Shown in pieces: positions 27,697 through 28,311 of a DNA stretch of 28,311 nucleotides. Made by a program: the position numbers and the translations under genes. Every line of letters begins with the position of its first letter. Positions within the stretch are counted from its first letter, which is position 1. The stretch comes from Obelidium mucronatum (taxonomy: Eukaryota; Chytridiomycota; Chytridiomycetes; Chytridiales; Chytriomycetaceae), in NCBI GenBank assembly GCA_025765595.1, contig JAIVFH010000324.1, positions 1 to 28,311 on the forward strand. Direction: 5' to 3'. The notes beneath the pieces are model-generated. The model was not told the origin of the DNA and did no database searches. It saw only the letters and a program-made list of their open reading frames with translations.

Positions 27697-27863
27697 GTCG
27701 GCATATACAACTTCCAAACTCGTCAGTCAACTCGAGATGAGACTGAACGTTTTGAATTTGTATGGGAATAGGTTGGATCCTGTTCCACCTGAGCTATCTC
27801 ATTTTGAGATTGAGAGGGGGTCGTTTGAGTTTTCGAATCTGTATACAGGCTCTATGGGGTACT
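27561..27863 (+). pseudogene. Remnant of an F-box/LRR gene with most repeats deleted
   Basis: An ATG at 27561 opens a 60-codon frame with a good F-box (DTDIAKHIFSWIEPTKAIKF, then LSKSFQVCLSS and NLSRHIQ), closely matching the start of LRR gene 1 (AEILSWIDP...NLSRTI). It stops at about 27737. One frame over, a single LRR end follows directly (LNVLNLYGNRLDPVPPEL), then a stop at 27863. The middle of a normal gene is missing. AATAAATGG at its start suggests that the 3' end of the preceding gene was fused to it by deletion. Confidence 0.6.
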
Positions 27864-27912
27864 AATAGAGGCTGAGTTTGAGTGGTGAAAAATTACATCC
27901 AAAAAAACAAAC

Positions 27913-28311
27913 ATGTCGATCAGAATAGCTAGAGGATCTCTGGCATTCTATGCACTTTTTATCGTTTTTACTGGCGCATGGATTGGAATAGCTGTGTATC
28001 TGGCAACGGGTCGCTTCAATCAGCCATCCAATGTGAATGGTTGTTTTGATCCGAAAGGCCAAGTCTACGTCACAATCCGAGAGGGACAAGATGTTAATTC
28101 GTCAAGTGATCAGTGCAAGGTATGTACCAGGAGACGGAAAAGACTACGCCATGTTTGAATCAAGGCTGGAGTCTTCGGATTATCTGTACCACTCAACTAC
28201 TTCTCCTCGCAGACGATCTCGCCCTTGCTTCCGCCTTTGGTTTTCCTGCAACTACATCGATTGTAATCAAAAGGTTGGTTATCTCCGAATCTATCGCTTC
28301 TTTGATGTTAT
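27913..28311 (+). CDS. 5' part of a second membrane LRR gene (paralog of the 24727 gene), cut by the window end
   Basis: Exon 1 (27913-28119) encodes 69 residues. The start is followed at once by a membrane segment (about 8-31, SLAFYALFIVFTGAWIGIAV), then NGCFDPKGQVYV and SSSDQCK. These match DGCFDSTTGAYT and RTSEQCL of the gene at 24727, and the donor GTATGT sits at the same place in phase 0. It lacks the long cytosolic N-terminal tail of its paralog. The likely next exon (after CCTCGCAG at about 28211, reading DDLALASAFGF as in the paralog's NMALEFGF) does not join in the same phase, so this gene too may carry a small disruption, or another splice site is used. Confidence 0.6.

Overview
The window looks like nuclear DNA of a zoosporic, chytrid-like fungus. 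The signs are many short GT-AG introns (about 45-120 nt) with CTAAC-type branch sites, very short spaces between genes, AATAAA signals that overlap stop codons, secreted GH18 chitinases with Thr-rich linkers, and a cluster of F-box genes carrying the IP-type leucine-rich repeats usually linked with plants. The lineage is inferred from content; no rRNA or other marker gene is present. All gene models were spliced by eye.

Layout. 1-1962: repeats only. 1963-3142 (-): RING-type E3 ligase that seems to lack its IBR. 3210-5594: a nested inverted repeat, a 169-bp satellite (3 copies), a second copy of a diverged ~1.25 kb element and a T22-C-G19 tract. 5595-6603 (-): three-exon Pro-rich hypothetical gene. 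7645-10179 (-): nine-exon proteasome lid subunit Rpn3, with one oversized intron holding a row of short palindromes. 10347-11246 (-): F-box/LRR gene. 11344-13660 (+): PPR protein. 13767-15179 (+): second F-box/LRR gene. 15202-16138 (+): PP1 inhibitor-2/Glc8, with a 14-nt exon. 16145-17170 (-): APH-fold phosphotransferase.

17431-19484 and 20108-22352 (-): tandem paralogous GH18 chitinases. They share intron positions, a TATA element and a 42-nt upstream block. 22632-23754 (-): F-box-like protein with a Cys-rich region. 23809-24594 (-): TRAPP subunit TRAPPC2/Trs20 in six small exons, coding for exactly 140 residues. 24727-26366 (+): LRR protein with two membrane segments. 26423-27696 (+): F-box/LRR gene broken by two +1 frameshifts. 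27561-27863 (+): remnant of another F-box/LRR gene. 27913 to the end (+): 5' part of a paralog of the membrane LRR gene.

The genes are housekeeping (Rpn3, Trs20, Glc8, PPR) mixed with fast-changing families. Ubiquitin-proteasome functions recur: a RING ligase, several F-box proteins (substrate adaptors of SCF ligases) and a proteasome subunit. I read this as family expansion, not as a designed cluster. The least explained items are the palindrome array inside the RPN3 intron, the alternation of membrane-LRR and F-box-LRR genes, and the repeated 1.25 kb element with sharp left edges.
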